DNA of 64,000 nucleotides from Loripinus fragilis (Eukaryota; Mollusca; Bivalvia; Lucinida; Lucinidae): the NCBI GenBank assembly GCA_964019695.1, contig OZ026525.1:71354260-71418259 (forward strand), read 5' to 3'. Each line of letters opens with the position of its first letter. Positions within the stretch are counted from its first letter, which is position 1. Made by a program: the position numbers and the translations under genes. Positions 21,770-33,252 of the stretch are shown one piece after another. The notes below the pieces were generated by a model. That model worked only from the letters and a program-made list of their open reading frames with translations. It was not told the origin of the DNA and ran no database searches.

Positions 21770-23790
21770 TATAGGTTGAGTTGATAGTGACACGACCATG
21801 TAGAGGTCGATATGGTATTGATAGGGTAGAGGTCGAGTTTATCCTGGCAAGAGTCATGTAAATATCAATATTGTATTGAAAAGGAACAGGTCGAGTTGGT
21901 CTTGGCACGACCATACAAGGATAAATATTGTATTGATGAGGAATAGGTCGAGTTGATCGAGGCATGACCATGTAGAGATCGGTAAGGTATTGATTGAATA
22001 GAGGTCGAGTTGATCGTGGCACGACCATGTAGGAACAGGTCAAGTTGATCGGAACATGACCATGTACAGAACGATAAAGTATTTATAGAGTAGAGGTTGA
22101 GTTGATCTTGACACGACCATGTAGAGATCAATAAGTCATTGATAGGACACAGGTCTCGTGACACGACTCTGTAAAGATCTGTAAGATGTTAAAGCTGCAT
22201 AGTCTGTAACTTTTGATCTCTAATTTTAGAAAAAAATGTTTCTATTTTTCAAGATCACGGTAAAAATACTCATATTCAGGTAAACATTTTACCATTTTCA
22301 CACATTTAAACACATTATCACTATCAAAACAACAGCATTTATGTTAAAAATCAACTGTCTAGAATTATTGGAGGGATGCAAATAATTACCAGCAAGAGAA
22401 AAAACACCTGTATTTATAAGATAATTCACTTTTTTCATGCAGTTTTCAGCTGTACTGAACATATTTATTGTGAAAAGATAATTTAATCCTATTTTTACGA
22501 ATGATTTAAAAAGAAAATATTTTTTTTTGCGAAAAATTTTCATAGTTGCAGTCTTAGCCTTTTTAATAAAGAACAGGTCAAGCTCATCATGAGACGACCA
22601 TGTAAAAAATCGATATTGTCGTTATAGAGTATGGTCGAGTTGATTGTGACACGACTATGTAAGTATCGATAATATATTTGATAGAGTATAGGTCGAGTCG
22701 AGTTGATCCTGACACAACAATGTAGAGATCAATAATGTATCGATAGCGTATAGGTTGGGTTGCTCGAGACACGAACATGTAGAGGACTATAAGATATTGA
22801 TAGAGTATAGTGGAGCTGATCGTGACACAACCATGTAAAGATCGATATTGTATTGATGCGGAATAGGTCGAGTTGATCGTGACACGACCATGTCAGTATC
22901 GATAAGGTATTGATAGAGCATAGGCCGAGTTGATCTTGGCAGGACCATGTTTAGATCGATAAGGTATTGATAGACCATAGGTCGAGTTGATCATGGCACG
23001 ACCATGAATAGATCAATAAGGTATTGATAGAGCATAGGCCGAGTTGATCTTGGCCATGTATAGATCAATAAGGTACTGATAGAGCATAGGCCGAGTTGTT
23101 CTTGGCAGGACCATGTATAGATCGATAAGGTATTGATAGAGCATAGGCCGAGTTGATCTTGCCAGGACCATGTATAGATCGATAAGGTATTGATAGGGCA
23201 AAGGCTGAGTTGATCTTGGCAGGACCATGTATAGATCGATAAGGTATTGATAGAGCATAGGCCGAGTTGATCTTGGCAGGACCATGTAAAGATCTATAAG
23301 GTATTGATAGGGCATAGTTGAGTTGATCTTGGCACGAACATGTATAGATCGATAAGGTATTGATAGAGCATAGGCCGAGTTGATCTTGGCAGGACCATGA
23401 AAAGATCTATAAGTATTGATAGAGCATAGGCCGAGTTGATCTTGGCAGGACCATGTTTAGATCGATAAGGTATTGATAGAGCATAGGCCGAGTTGATCTT
23501 GGCAGGACCATGTATAGATCGATAAGGTATTGATAGGGCATAGTCGAGTTGATCGTGGCAAGACCATGTAGAGACCTATAAGGTATTGATAGGGCATAGT
23601 CGAGTTGATCGTGGCACGACCATGTAGAGATCTATAAGGTATTGATAGAGCATAGGCCGAGTTGATCTTGGCAGGACCATGTAGTGCCAATAAGGTATTG
23701 ATAGGGCATAGGCCGAGTTGATCGTGACAGGATCATGTAGCGATCGGTAAGGTATTGATAGGCAGAGGTCGAGTTAAACGTGGTGCTGAT
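21770..23790. repeat. 57-bp minisatellite array, ~28 units, interrupted by a MITE
   Basis: The unit carries GGTATTGATAGAGCATAGGC, CGAGTTGATCTTGGCAGG and ACCATGTATAGATCGATAA. CCATG spacing is 57 bp in the best part (for example 23111 to 23168). The left part is more diverged and the right part (22870-23780) more uniform. Because 57 is divisible by three, several minus-strand frames stay open for up to 100 codons with a 19-residue period; these are not genes. A TTAA-flanked MITE splits the array. The array lies in the first intron of gene 1. Confidence 0.95.
22189..22566 (+). mobile_element. TTAA-flanked MITE, copy 2
   Basis: TTAA at 22189-22192 and 22563-22566, and the left end AGCTGCATAGTCTGTAAC. 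The interior matches 6371-6745 (inverted) and 36078-36452 (direct), sharing ATTATTGGAGGGAYGCAAAT. It interrupts the 57-bp array. Confidence 0.85.
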
Positions 23791-24022
23791 AAAATATCTG
23801 TGCAATATGGAACTTGACGTTTTGAGATTTGATAAAATATCTAGCTAGTTAAGTAGGCGCATGCCATTATGATTTGGTGGTCGGATGAACACGAGTTGTC
23901 GCTTGTGGGTATATGGGTGGGGGTCGTCCTAAAAGCCATGAATAGGTTAATCAAGCTTGGTCGAGGAGCTGTGACGACAGATCTGAGTGTGAACGGGACA
24001 TTAATAATCCTAAATAACTTAC

Positions 24023-24071
24023 CTGTCGCACAAATAAGGATCACTGAGCACATAATATTTGAAAACTTCAT
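24023..24071 (-). CDS. small secreted cationic protein, gene 1, exon 1 (signal peptide)
   Basis: The minus-strand ATG at 24071-24069 opens a 49-nt coding exon, MKFSNIMCSVILICAT, a classic short signal peptide core (Lys start, hydrophobic run, small residues). It ends with a consensus CAG/GTAAGT donor (24022-24017). The exon closes in phase 1, which fits the phase-1 acceptor of exon 2 at 18322 and makes Val at the junction. Gene 2 exon 1 is also exactly 49 nt and phase 1. The intron of about 5.7 kb contains MITEs, hairpins and the 57-bp array. Joined product so far is 80 residues; the last exon is uncertain. The product is probably exported from the cell. Confidence 0.7.
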
Positions 24072-24110
24072 CTTCGTTACACTATATGCTTGTCCTTCGT
24101 GTATTTAAGT

Positions 24111-24120
24111 AATTTATAAA
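24111..24120 (-). promoter_or_regulatory. possible TATA box of gene 1
   Basis: TTTATAAATT on the minus strand, about 40 bp before the ATG at 24071. With the usual 25-30 bp spacing this leaves a very short 5' UTR. Common in AT-rich DNA, so weak. Confidence 0.3.
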
Positions 24121-24325
24121 TGAAACTGTATATCCAATGCGTGTACTGGAATTACTATAGCCAATATCATATAAACCGTAAGGTTGAAATAAAACCTCAC
24201 TTCCGGGTCAAAGGGGAACTGTATAAAGATGACCATGCTTTCTCGTCAGAGGATCATTTACTCAAAAAAGAATGACAGTTGATTTTCTAGATTTTAGAAA
24301 ATTTCTTGCACCGTATCCTGTTAAC

Positions 24326-24794
24326 TATTACATGACTTTTCGCTTACTGTAAAGGCGGCAACTTTAATATTCATATCTGGGTGTGGTATGGCTATTTCAT
24401 TTGCTAAGGAAGGGAAATCAGGTTTCATTTATAATTTGGTAAAGAGTTAATAAGCTTTTTGAACCGCGCAAACGTGCGTGCATTTCATGAAAATCCTAAC
24501 CGTATACACACTGAACTCACATTTATTAACCCTAAAAGCGCATAGTCACAAAATGTATGTTTTTTGTCGTCTATTAAACTATTTGAAGCCTCATTAATAA
24601 ACAGTGTGAACCCAGATCAGACTGCTCCTGTAGGAGCAGTCCGATCTGGATCCACAATGTTTGCCTCCCTACTTATGTTAAATAAACATTTTAAGATGCA
24701 GCTATTTTGCTGGCGTTTTAAGGACTAAATAATGACTGAGGTTGTGGCACAAGATGATACAGTTACTTTACAGTAAGCGAAAAGTCAAGTAATA
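24326..24794. mobile_element. MITE with GCTTACTGTAAAGGCGGC-type ends, copy 2 (inverted)
   Basis: Inverse partner of 14961-15512, sharing terminal CTTTTCGCTTACTGTAAAGG, an AAGGAAGGGAAATCAGG block and a 45-bp hairpin at 24608-24652 (two mismatches). It lies about 255 bp upstream of the gene 1 start codon. Confidence 0.8.
24608..24652. repeat. hairpin of the 44-bp palindrome class
   Basis: AACCCAGATCAGACTGCTCC faces GGAGCAGTCCGATCTGGAT. One arm has point changes relative to the copy at 15187. Confidence 0.85.
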
Positions 24795-25214
24795 CACTCA
24801 GGCAGCAACAGGTACAGGGTTACAGTGTTTCTTGTTTTTTGTCGTCCAACTTTATTAGATGTTGAAAAAATAAAAGTTGTTTACAAAAATGTCGTTTTTG
24901 TGACCTCATGCACGTTTTTGAGATTGTACTTGGCAAATGATTACTGTTTACTGCTAAGGGCATTTTGAAATTGTGTCTGATATATAAATGATGTCAGGAA
25001 ATCTTCAGCTATATCGACGATAACTTTAAAACATATAGCATTAATGGTTTATAAAGGCCAACAAGACATCCCAAGTCCTCTCATCAGTCCCTTGATCTAT
25101 CTATATTGTTTTTTGGTCAAATTTGACTGTACTGCATTCCCACTGACCTATCTGAAAAGATTTTTACATAGGTCGAAATAAACAAAAACAATCAGCGAAA
25201 AATATTGAATAGCT

Positions 25215-25805
25215 TCTTAGGCCTTGAGCTGGCTATAGACCCCCCAGGGGGAATTATGTACACTATGCTTTTCTAAAACTACATTATATAAGACACAAAA
25301 TAAAAGACGTTAGCCTTCTGAGAGTGGCAGCGTTAACGTGTAACATTACGTTATATACGTTACCCCCCCCTGAAACAGCATTAAAAGTCCCTGATAATGT
25401 CTTAACCATGACATGTAAGTACACATTTGCATGTTGACACAGGTTTATGAGCTTCTTATAACACAGTTACATATTTTTAGTATTAATTCTATACTCTATA
25501 CATGTCTTTAGTTATTACCGATATATACGTTACTTAGTGTTTCCTGTGTTATTTCCGAGTATCAGTATGGTATTTATGGACTATACGTGTATTACATCTG
25601 TCACAGAATATATTAAATCTATAAGGCTGCTACTTAAATGATTTTAAGTTTTTTTTATTATGGTCGCTTACACTATTTTTCAGGCCCATGTTACGTATGT
25701 TACCCTCAAAATAACATTAAACATTCAAGTTACTGTCTAAAACAAGCTCTGTTTATACTTATTTGCATGCTGGCACATGTTTATTTGCTTCTTTAAATAA
25801 GGTGT
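25215..25805 (+). repeat. left long inverted repeat of the composite element
   Basis: It starts CTTAGGCCTTGAGCTGGCTA and pairs with the reverse complement of 30415-30984 throughout. It contains repeated CGTTAC/GTAACG words (ACGTTATATACGTTAC). Confidence 0.75.
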
Positions 25806-25825
25806 ACCTATTTTTAGTATTAACA

Positions 25826-27855
25826 ATGTTGTGGTCGTTTGAAAAAGTACTATATTAACACCCTAAAGCAAGAACTTAGCACTGCAAAAACATATGAGCA
25901 TAACAGGCTTGATGAGACGTCTATCGTTGATAGGCATCGATGCCATATGGCAGCCAAGTTTTGGGTGTTTGTTGATGAGGACCATAGCAAGCTTCCTACG
26001 TTATACTGGTTACCTAAACTTCATAAACGGCCCTATAAGTCGCGTTTTATTGCTAATTCTAGTGCATGTACAACTACCGAATTGTCTATTCTTTTGTCTT
26101 CTAGCCTCAATGCGATTAAAAGCCATGTCATAAAATATTGCACAACAGTTTATGAAAAAAATGGTAAAAAAATATTTTGGTCCATTAAAAATTCAGGTGA
26201 AATTCTTAATAAATTGAAGTCTAGAGGTTTTCTAGCATCTGGTTTGTCTACATATGATTCCTCTACTCTCTATACTACATTGCCTCATAATCTAATCAAA
26301 GAAAAACTAACAGAATTAATTGAACAAACATTTAACAGAGAGGGCTCACTTTATTTGGCTTGTATTGATAAATGCCTTTTTCACTTCTGAACAACCTAAA
26401 CGATATAAATTGTGGTCATGTTAGAAAATGTGTGATGCGCTCCATTATCTTTTGGACAATTTATTTATAAGATTAAACTCGAAATTATATAGAAAAATTG
26501 TAGTTATTCCAATGGGTACTAATTGTACTACTCTTGTTGCAGATTTGTTTTTGTTTTGTTATGAGAGAGAACTTATGTTGTCTCTGTCAGACAATATTCA
26601 AATTGATATTATTGAAGCTTTTAACTCAACCTCCAGATATTTAGATGACTTACTTAATATTGATAATCCTTATTTTTAACAAATGGTAGGTCAGATATAT
26701 CCCACTGAACTTCAGTTAAATAAGGCGAATTCTTCTGATACTGAAGCTCCATTTTTGGACATGAACTTGTTGATAACAAATGGCATAGTTTCTTCTAAAA
26801 TTTATGATAAACGGGATGTTTTAATTTTTAAATAGTAAATTTCCCATTTCTTGATGGAGATGTTCCTCGCTCTCCTTCCTATGGTGTATATATTTCTCAG
26901 ATTATCCGTTTTGCTAGAGTATGTTCTAATGTTGATGACTTCAACAACAGAAACTTATTTTTAACTGCTAAGTTATTAAAACAAGGTTATAGATATCATA
27001 AAATTCGAAAAGCATTTTCTAAATTCTACCACAGACACTCAGAGTTAATTGTTAAATACACCATTGGGTTAAAAACTCTTCTGCAACAAGGCATATCAGA
27101 ACCTATATTTTATGGTGACTTAGTTTATAAATTCAAACGAATTGTTGGAAAACCTAATTTTAGTGATCAATTCAAAAAGATAGTAAAACGTTATATAAGG
27201 GTTGAATATAACTTGGATTTTATGCGACAATCTGCATGCCTAGTTTTAAACCCAATCACGGTTTATAGCAATGGTTTCCTCTTTAATTGCATAACGGTGG
27301 ATCAGGCCTGAGACTCTATGACGGCTCTGACGTAAAGCTTTAATCGGTGGGTTGGTGCCTGATACTTATCTTGATTGATCTGGACCCACCGTGGCTCAAC
27401 TTGAGGTTTTCTTTAGCTCTGACTATCTGTGAGTCATGAGCCCTTTTTTTTGTTTCATCATGGTATGTTGATTTGATTAGAGTGTTTCTCTATGATGATT
27501 TATTGCATTAGTTAGATGGCCTCCATTTGAGCTGAACATTTCTTGTACTTCAACAACAACAGAATCTAGGACGAAGATTTGGTACCAGTAAAATGCATTT
27601 AAGCCCCCCCCCACCCCCCCCCCCCCCGGTGGCTTAGGCTGCTGTCCGTTCTATGGTGGTGGTTCTGTTGTTATTGACTTTTTGTTTATTGCTACTCCCA
27701 TGTTGGGAGTCTGTTATTGTTCTATGTTTTGGTGTACGTTACTTTATGTCCATTCTGGTATTGCAATCATCTTGATGGGGAAGAGAGAGCTGGTTGCTTT
27801 GCTTAATTTAACTTCCTGGTGTCTCGTGATGGTTGAGCAGCTCTTCCATCTGTCA
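25826..27855 (+). pseudogene. Penelope-like reverse transcriptase, 5'-truncated and frameshifted
   Basis: Coding remnants: 25839-26390 (183 codons), 26428-26679 (83 codons), then continuation in shifted frames to about 27303. Visible motifs are TLYWLPKLHKRPYKSRFIA early, YDSSTLYTTLPHNLIKEK (palm-type), IPMGTNCTTLVADLFLF and an intact catalytic YLDD at 26638-26649, followed by the long C-terminal region (FYGDLVYKF and a NPIT end). These are marks of the Penelope-like RT group. No GIY-YIG endonuclease follows the RT. About 550 bp of 3' tail follows, closing near 27855 at CTCTTCCATCTGTCAGAG, and includes a C-run at 27604-27628. Stops at 26391, 26680 and near 26836 plus frame changes show it is dead. 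Confidence 0.85.
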
Positions 27856-27986
27856 GAGAATTTAGAAAATTAATAAGGCTGAAATAAATTGAAGTTCCTT
27901 ATTAATTTATTGCGATTAAAACTTTTATTACATGTATTATGTGATCTATCAACCTTCGCTGTTTACTCACATAAACAGTAGATATC

Positions 27987-29330
27987 ATGCATTCAAAATC
28001 AGAAGTTCTGAAAGACAGTCACTGTGAAACAGCTCAGTTCTGGGCAAGGTATATGGATATAATTCAGATGGTGTTGACACTGATTAGGGCTTCAAGGAAA
28101 ACATTTTTGAATTGCCTGTTTGCTCTATCTGTATGCCTTGTTCCCAATGTTCATTGTAAACGATCACAACAACTACACACAATATGTAACTGTGTTACTG
28201 ATTACACTCATTAATGTCAGACACACATCGCAGATGCAAAGAACATCTCGAACAAAATGGGTTCTTTGATTTAGAAATGCTTTTGACATAACTATCAGGC
28301 AAACAATAAACCCCGTGCCAAGTCAAAGCAGGTATTATCGGCTTCAGCAAATAGAAATACGCTTCGTACTACAGATGGAATGGTGTATTACTCATCACAT
28401 CAGAGCTCAATATATTGAAGCAATGCACTGAAATGAAATATTCAATAAGCTCATTTGCAAAGTAGAACAAGAACTAGAGGCAGTTTCTGGCTACACCAAT
28501 CCTTTTAGTTCTAGTTTTGAAGACAACGAACGGTACTCTTTGTTTTTTGGTGTACCTGCTGAGCCTGGCATGGATAAAGATCTGATTGAGACTGATGCCA
28601 TTGACAGGAAGGCTGTTGCAGACTGTATTGACTCACATTTAGTTGAAAATCTGTCTTTCACAACCCCATAAAATGCGACAAGCTACTAAAGTTTTGAGGC
28701 TTGCGAGGTCAAGAAGAAATTAACCAATTTACAAAACATAATAAGACAGATGAGAGCTTAAAGGGGAGTCTTTGGTCAGCATGACCTTCTTCTTATTGGA
28801 CATAATGTGACCTTGAGTTGACACTGCCATTCCTTCTGGGACCTGTACCATGGTCACTGTCAACTACTTAAAGAATTTCCACCAAAACTGACTAGTCCAA
28901 ACTTTTGCATGGCTTGCAGTCACACATTGAACCAACATTAGATTGGCCAAGTTGTGCGGTTGTGCTGCACATAACCTTGATGCCATACTACAGAGCATAA
29001 TAGCTTTTCCTGTCACCTTCAAGGATCTGATCGAACCAGTATTTAACCAGGCACTAAAGGCAGGGCATGTTGGTTTTGTCACTGATACATATATACAATG
29101 CATAAGCAGCAGTCTATAAAGTCTTACAAACATTCTCGCAGAGGATAACCTGGGTGTTTTGTTGAACACAGGTGTATGCAACAAAAGGTGCTCCTTCTGA
29201 ATGTCAAAAACATTGGCCAGAATATGGGGGAAGAGATCTACAGTCATACACTGTTTAATAGATTGTGACACTACCAATGCGCCAATGTGTGAGTACCACG
29301 AAAAGGTTGTTCCTATCAAACTGATAGAGA
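27987..29330 (+). pseudogene. broken copy of a large uncharacterised repeat-associated gene
   Basis: Fragments in shifting plus-strand frames read like one long protein: ETAQFWARYMDIIQM (from 28029), then NDHNNYTQYV in another frame near 28155, ELEAVSGYTNPFSSSFED near 28470, the acidic stretch GMDKDLIETDAIDRKAV near 28570, and DLELTLPFLLGPVPWSLSTT near 28812-28871. From memory, these blocks in this order occur in very long uncharacterised proteins with many copies in bivalve and cnidarian genomes; no function is established to my knowledge. Many stops and frameshifts. The 151-codon minus-strand frame at 28864-29319 is a shadow of this remnant. Its position between long inverted repeats suggests it is cargo or the gene of a mobile element. 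Confidence 0.6.
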
Positions 29331-29714
29331 ACCCCTCCTCCTAGATCATCTACATTCTAACCAGGGTAGGAAAACAAATAAAGAATTGCTCTAGGCACTC
29401 GTCAGTGACATGAAGCCATAACAAAGGCTATTTATGTAAATGTGAATAAGCTGCAGTACGATATGTTTCTAAAAAAGGACCATAGCCATACACATATACT
29501 GACTATTTCAAATGGCATGAACATGATCTTACTTCCACCCTGCTTTTCTGGCCTTAAGAGGTACATACAAAGATTGAAATATCAGGTCTATCCCATGAAA
29601 ACATGTGAGGCTTTCCAGATATGGACAAAATGTGTGGAAAATAAATTGGATGGAAATCGAGTACGTCTGGGTAAAAGAAAACTTGATTGTACCCTAACAA
29701 AAGAGCCACAGAAT

Positions 29715-30150
29715 TATTTTTCACGCTTTGTGTGAGATTGGGTTACCATGGTCAAAACTCAACAACTCAAACCTTTAAAAGATAGAAACATAATATTTGC
29801 AGCTTCCAACAGGTACATACAAAATGAATTAGTAAGCACATTACATTTAAAAAATATCGAACTATATTAACTTAATAAATCATTTATATAGGCATAATGC
29901 AAAAGAAATGTAACACACGTAACACTTTGGCGTGCAAATTTGTTTTCAAGGGTCCATATCTGTGATGCAAAAATAGCTTTCTTGAATGATATAGTCAATT
30001 TGGAAATCTTACCTTATGGTTTGCACTTTTCAGAAGTCCTGTCATTTACAAAAATTATCAAAGATGTTGATGGGTAATATAAGTAATTGGCTGTTACAAG
30101 GTAATGGTGCCATTACCAGAGTCCTAGCATATTGCAAAACCCTTGCAAGA
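29715..30150 (+). repeat. direct repeat D1 of the composite element
   Basis: It aligns in the same orientation with 30985-31460: GGGYTACCATGKTCAA, TAATRTTTGCAG, CAATTTGKAAATCTTACCTTA and GCCATTAYCAGAG occur in order in both. No coding signal. Confidence 0.65.
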
Positions 30151-30414
30151 TGAATCTTATAGAGGAATAATAAGCTGTATTGTAAAAAATCTTTAAACAT
30201 TTGGATAGTATACGAAGATCTACTAGCTTGGCAAGAAACAGCTGTATAATTTCTACATGGTGGGTTTTCTTTGATCTTTTAAGTTATTACTCACATATTG
30301 CGCTGTATGTTAAAAGTGTCCATGAGTATTAAGTTAACTATATTTGATGTCTCTATAAAAGAAAAGAGGGTTTATTGTAGTTTATGTTTTGAGTTAATTC
30401 CTCAGCAAATGAGC

Positions 30415-30984
30415 CTGAGTAAAAAGAAGTAAATGGACCTGTGCAAGCATGCAAATAAATACAAGCAGTTCGTGTTGGAGACCTTATCTCGAACGTTTAA
30501 TGGTATTTGGAGAGTAACGTATGTAACCTGGACTGTAAAATAGTGTAAGACACAATAATTAGGAACTTCAATTCATTTGAATAGCAGCCTTATAGATTTG
30601 CTATATTCACTGACGGATGTTATACATGTATAGCCAAAAACTGCCATACTGATACTTGGAAATTGCATATGAAACACAAAGTAACATATACAACGGCAAA
30701 AATTTAAAACATTTATAAAATAAATGCTAAAATTGTGTAACTGTGTTATAAGAAGTTCTTAAACTTGTGTCAGACTTAAAAAAGTGTGAATATTGGAGAC
30801 ATTATCAGGAAATTTTAATGTTAGTTTATGGGTAATGTATGTAACATGATGTTACACGCTAACGCTGCCACTCTGAGAGAGCATACATATTTCATTTTGT
30901 GGCTTATATAATTTAGTATCTGGAAATCATAGTGCACAGAATTCCCCTGCGGATAAGGGGGTCTATAGCCAGCGCAATACCTAG
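30415..30984 (-). repeat. right long inverted repeat of the composite element
   Basis: Reverse complement of 25215-25805. Ends ATAGCCAGCGCAATACCTAG. Both arms carry the AACGCTGCCACTCTGAGAG block. Confidence 0.75.
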
Positions 30985-31532
30985 AGAATTACATTTTGAC
31001 ATTTTGGTGTGATATGGGGCTACCATGTTCAACATCTAATAACTCAATAAGTGTATGCGATAGTAACGTAATGTTTGCAGTTTTGAAAAGCTAAATAAAC
31101 AATCTTTAAAATAATACCAAATTAATTAACATAAACTGGTTTCAATAAAATTAAAAACAAACTATATAAGATTCATTTATCATTTAAAAGGCGGTTCAAT
31201 GAAAAAATGTAACATTCACTACATCTGGGATGACTATATTTGTTTTCAAATGTGAATATCATATTCTGTGGCCCAGTAATAGCTTACTTAGAGGATATAT
31301 TCAATTTGTAAATCTTACCTTATCTTTTGCATTTTTTGAAGTCTTAAAAAGAATGTTAATTATCAAATATTTTGTAGGATAACGTATGTAACAGGCTGTT
31401 ACAGTTGAACGCTGCCATTATCAGAGAGCTAACAGGTTACAAAATCTTTGCAAGACACTGGGCTTTAAGAAATATATGGTCCTACAAATTCCCCCTGAGG
31501 GGGAGGTAAACCATATCCAGCCAGTGGCCTAG
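30985..31532 (+). repeat. direct repeat D2 plus a second terminal end
   Basis: 30985-31460 matches D1. 31461-31532 ends with CCCCCTGAGGGGGAGG and CCAGCCAGTGGCCTAG, a variant of the element terminus. This gives two right-hand termini in succession. Confidence 0.6.
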
Positions 31533-31539
31533 TTATTTT

Positions 31540-31622
31540 CAACACCCAAAACACATGTTTAAATTGATGGGTAAGAAAATAAATACAATTTTACGCTTAT
31601 AAGAGTCCTTATCTGGATCTAT
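31540..31622. mobile_element. half copy of the CCAGATAAGG palindromic MITE
   Basis: CACCCAAAACACATGTTTAA through TTACGCTTATAAGAGTCCTT to TATCTGGATC matches one arm of 12015-12205. The other arm is missing. Confidence 0.6.
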
Positions 31623-31871
31623 GACATGTGCATTACTTCCATGTAGTTAATGTTGAAATGTACCCACGGGCTATTTGAACCAACCCAGCAACTAGTGTTG
31701 GACTGACCGATTATACGAAAATGAAGAAAGCATTACTCTTTGAAGATACACATTACACCTTCTCTTTGTTTAATGGACATTTCGTCTCGCATATGTGACA
31801 TACTTTTTATTGCATCTCCCCGAGATTATAAAATCGTTTAATGTTCATCTGAGTCTTATCCACCAGTTTAA

Positions 31872-33172
31872 GTAAGAAAGACGGCAAAGATCAGGAAACG
31901 ATACAATCAAGTACCACAATATAATAAACATCACCAACAAGAGCCAGGACGCCAGCCCTTTCCCAGCAGGATACCAAATGGGAAAGTAACAAAAGTATAA
32001 TAAACATCACCAACAAGATCCAGGACGTCAGCCCTTTCCCAGCAGGTGACCACAAGGCAGCAATGAACAGACGCGAAAGCATGAGAAACACAAGACACAA
32101 AAAACACAAATGATCCACAAAAGAAGTGCCGCCTTGGAACGGTCAGTAAAAATATTTTACTGGAGGGCTTAAACCGGTTTCACGGCGCCAACGTCACATT
32201 TAAATCAGATGTGAATTTAGACACATAGATGTTTGGTTTGCATGAAAGACCCATACATTATCAATGCATCATCTCAAAAAAAACATATATTAAAATATAA
32301 AAAAAAAAGATAAAGCAAAGATACGGACTCAACAGTATATTAAACTGAATACCGCAGCAAAAGAAATCCAACAGGTAAACCACGATCGGCCTGACAACAG
32401 CCAAAGCATCAGGCGCCTACCATCTCATTGACAGATAGGTCTTTAAGTCGGAACCGTCATAGAGTCTGAAGTCCGACCCACCGGCTTGTAATTAAAGAGG
32501 AAAGCAGAGTTGCCAACCGTGATTGAGTTGACCACCAAGCATGCAGTCTGTTAATTGCAATACATTAATGTTATAGCCAATCTTTTTTATAATGGGAAAC
32601 TATTCTGATGAACTGCGCTGAAAAATTATTAGAGCTAACAATCTTCTTCAGCCTATACACCAAGTCACCATAGAGTTCAGGTTCCGAAAGTCCTTGGCGC
32701 ATGAGAGATTTAAGGCCAACTTGGAATTTAGATATCAAATCATAGTATCGTCTATAAAATTTAAAAAAGTTTTTGCAAATTTTATGATACCGATAGCCTT
32801 GTTTAAGAAGATTCTGAGTTTACAATTTACTGCGAATGTTGAAGTCAGCAACATGGCCGGATGCTCTAGCAAAACGAATGAGTTGAGAGATATAGACCCC
32901 ATACGATGTAGAGCGAAGTACATCACCATCTAAAAATGGGAAATTGACAATTTCAAAATCAAAGTCGTCACGTTTATCATAAATTTTGGTAGAAACAATA
33001 TCATTAGAAATTGACAAATGCAGTCTTAAAACGTGGCTTCGGTATCAGAGGTATTAGCTTTATTAAGTTGGAGCTCTGAAGGATACATTTGACTTACCAT
33101 ATTGTCAAATTAAACATTATCAATGTTTAAAATATCGCCTAAATATCTGAATGTAGTGTTAAAAGCATCATA
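31872..33172 (-). pseudogene. Penelope-like element, C-terminal RT and 3' tail
   Basis: The minus-strand reading begins near 33172 with the catalytic region, where the YLDD box reads YLGD (first Asp changed to Gly), so the copy could not be active. It continues as SISNDIVSTKIYDKRDDFDF (from 33014), PFLDGDVLRSTSYGVYIS, a frame change near 32820, then the C-terminal region to about 32450. The 3' tail runs to 31872 and ends in the shared terminal block (GTATCGTTTCCTGATCTTTG on the minus strand). Within the tail, about 75 bp around GACGCCAGCCCTTTCCCAGC is duplicated (31930-32045). Confidence 0.85.
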
Positions 33173-33177
33173 ACCTA

Positions 33178-33252
33178 AAATAACCGTCTCATTGAAACGG
33201 TTCATTTGAGTTCCCACAACATATGTTTTCATTGAGAAATAAAAAAAATAGA
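33178..33252. mobile_element. half copy of the CCAGATAAGG palindromic MITE
   Basis: AATAACCGTCTCATTGAAAC and GGTTCATTTGAGTTCCCACA match the central hairpin and one arm of 10668-10872. It abuts the truncated 5' end of the Penelope-like copy. Confidence 0.6.

Larger units (their letters stand above)
25215..31532. mobile_element. composite element with long terminal inverted repeats and a large broken gene
   Basis: The left end (25215-25805) and an inverted right copy (30415-30984) match over about 570-590 bp, with shared landmarks TGGCTATAGACCCCC, GAGTGGCAGCGTTA, TTATAACACAGTTACA, GAGTATCAGTATGG, AATCTATAAGGCTGCTA and TTTGCATGCTGGCACA. A further end of the same type closes at 31532 (CAGCCAGTGGCCTAG). 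Inside are a 5'-truncated Penelope-like element (25826-27855) and the remains of a large uncharacterised gene (27987-29330). Direct repeats of about 440-470 bp lie on each side of the right inverted repeat (29715-30150 and 30985-31460). The likeliest reading is a DNA transposon with long ends, damaged by insertion and internal duplication. No recognised transposase; target-site duplication not resolved. Confidence 0.6.

Noticed and set aside
21762..23690. several minus-strand frames with a 19-residue repeat
   Set aside because: Produced by a 57-bp minisatellite whose unit is a multiple of three; units vary freely without selection on codons.
28864..29319. 151-codon minus-strand frame
   Set aside because: Antisense to the broken large gene; the plus strand gives the meaningful motif LGPVPWSLSTT.
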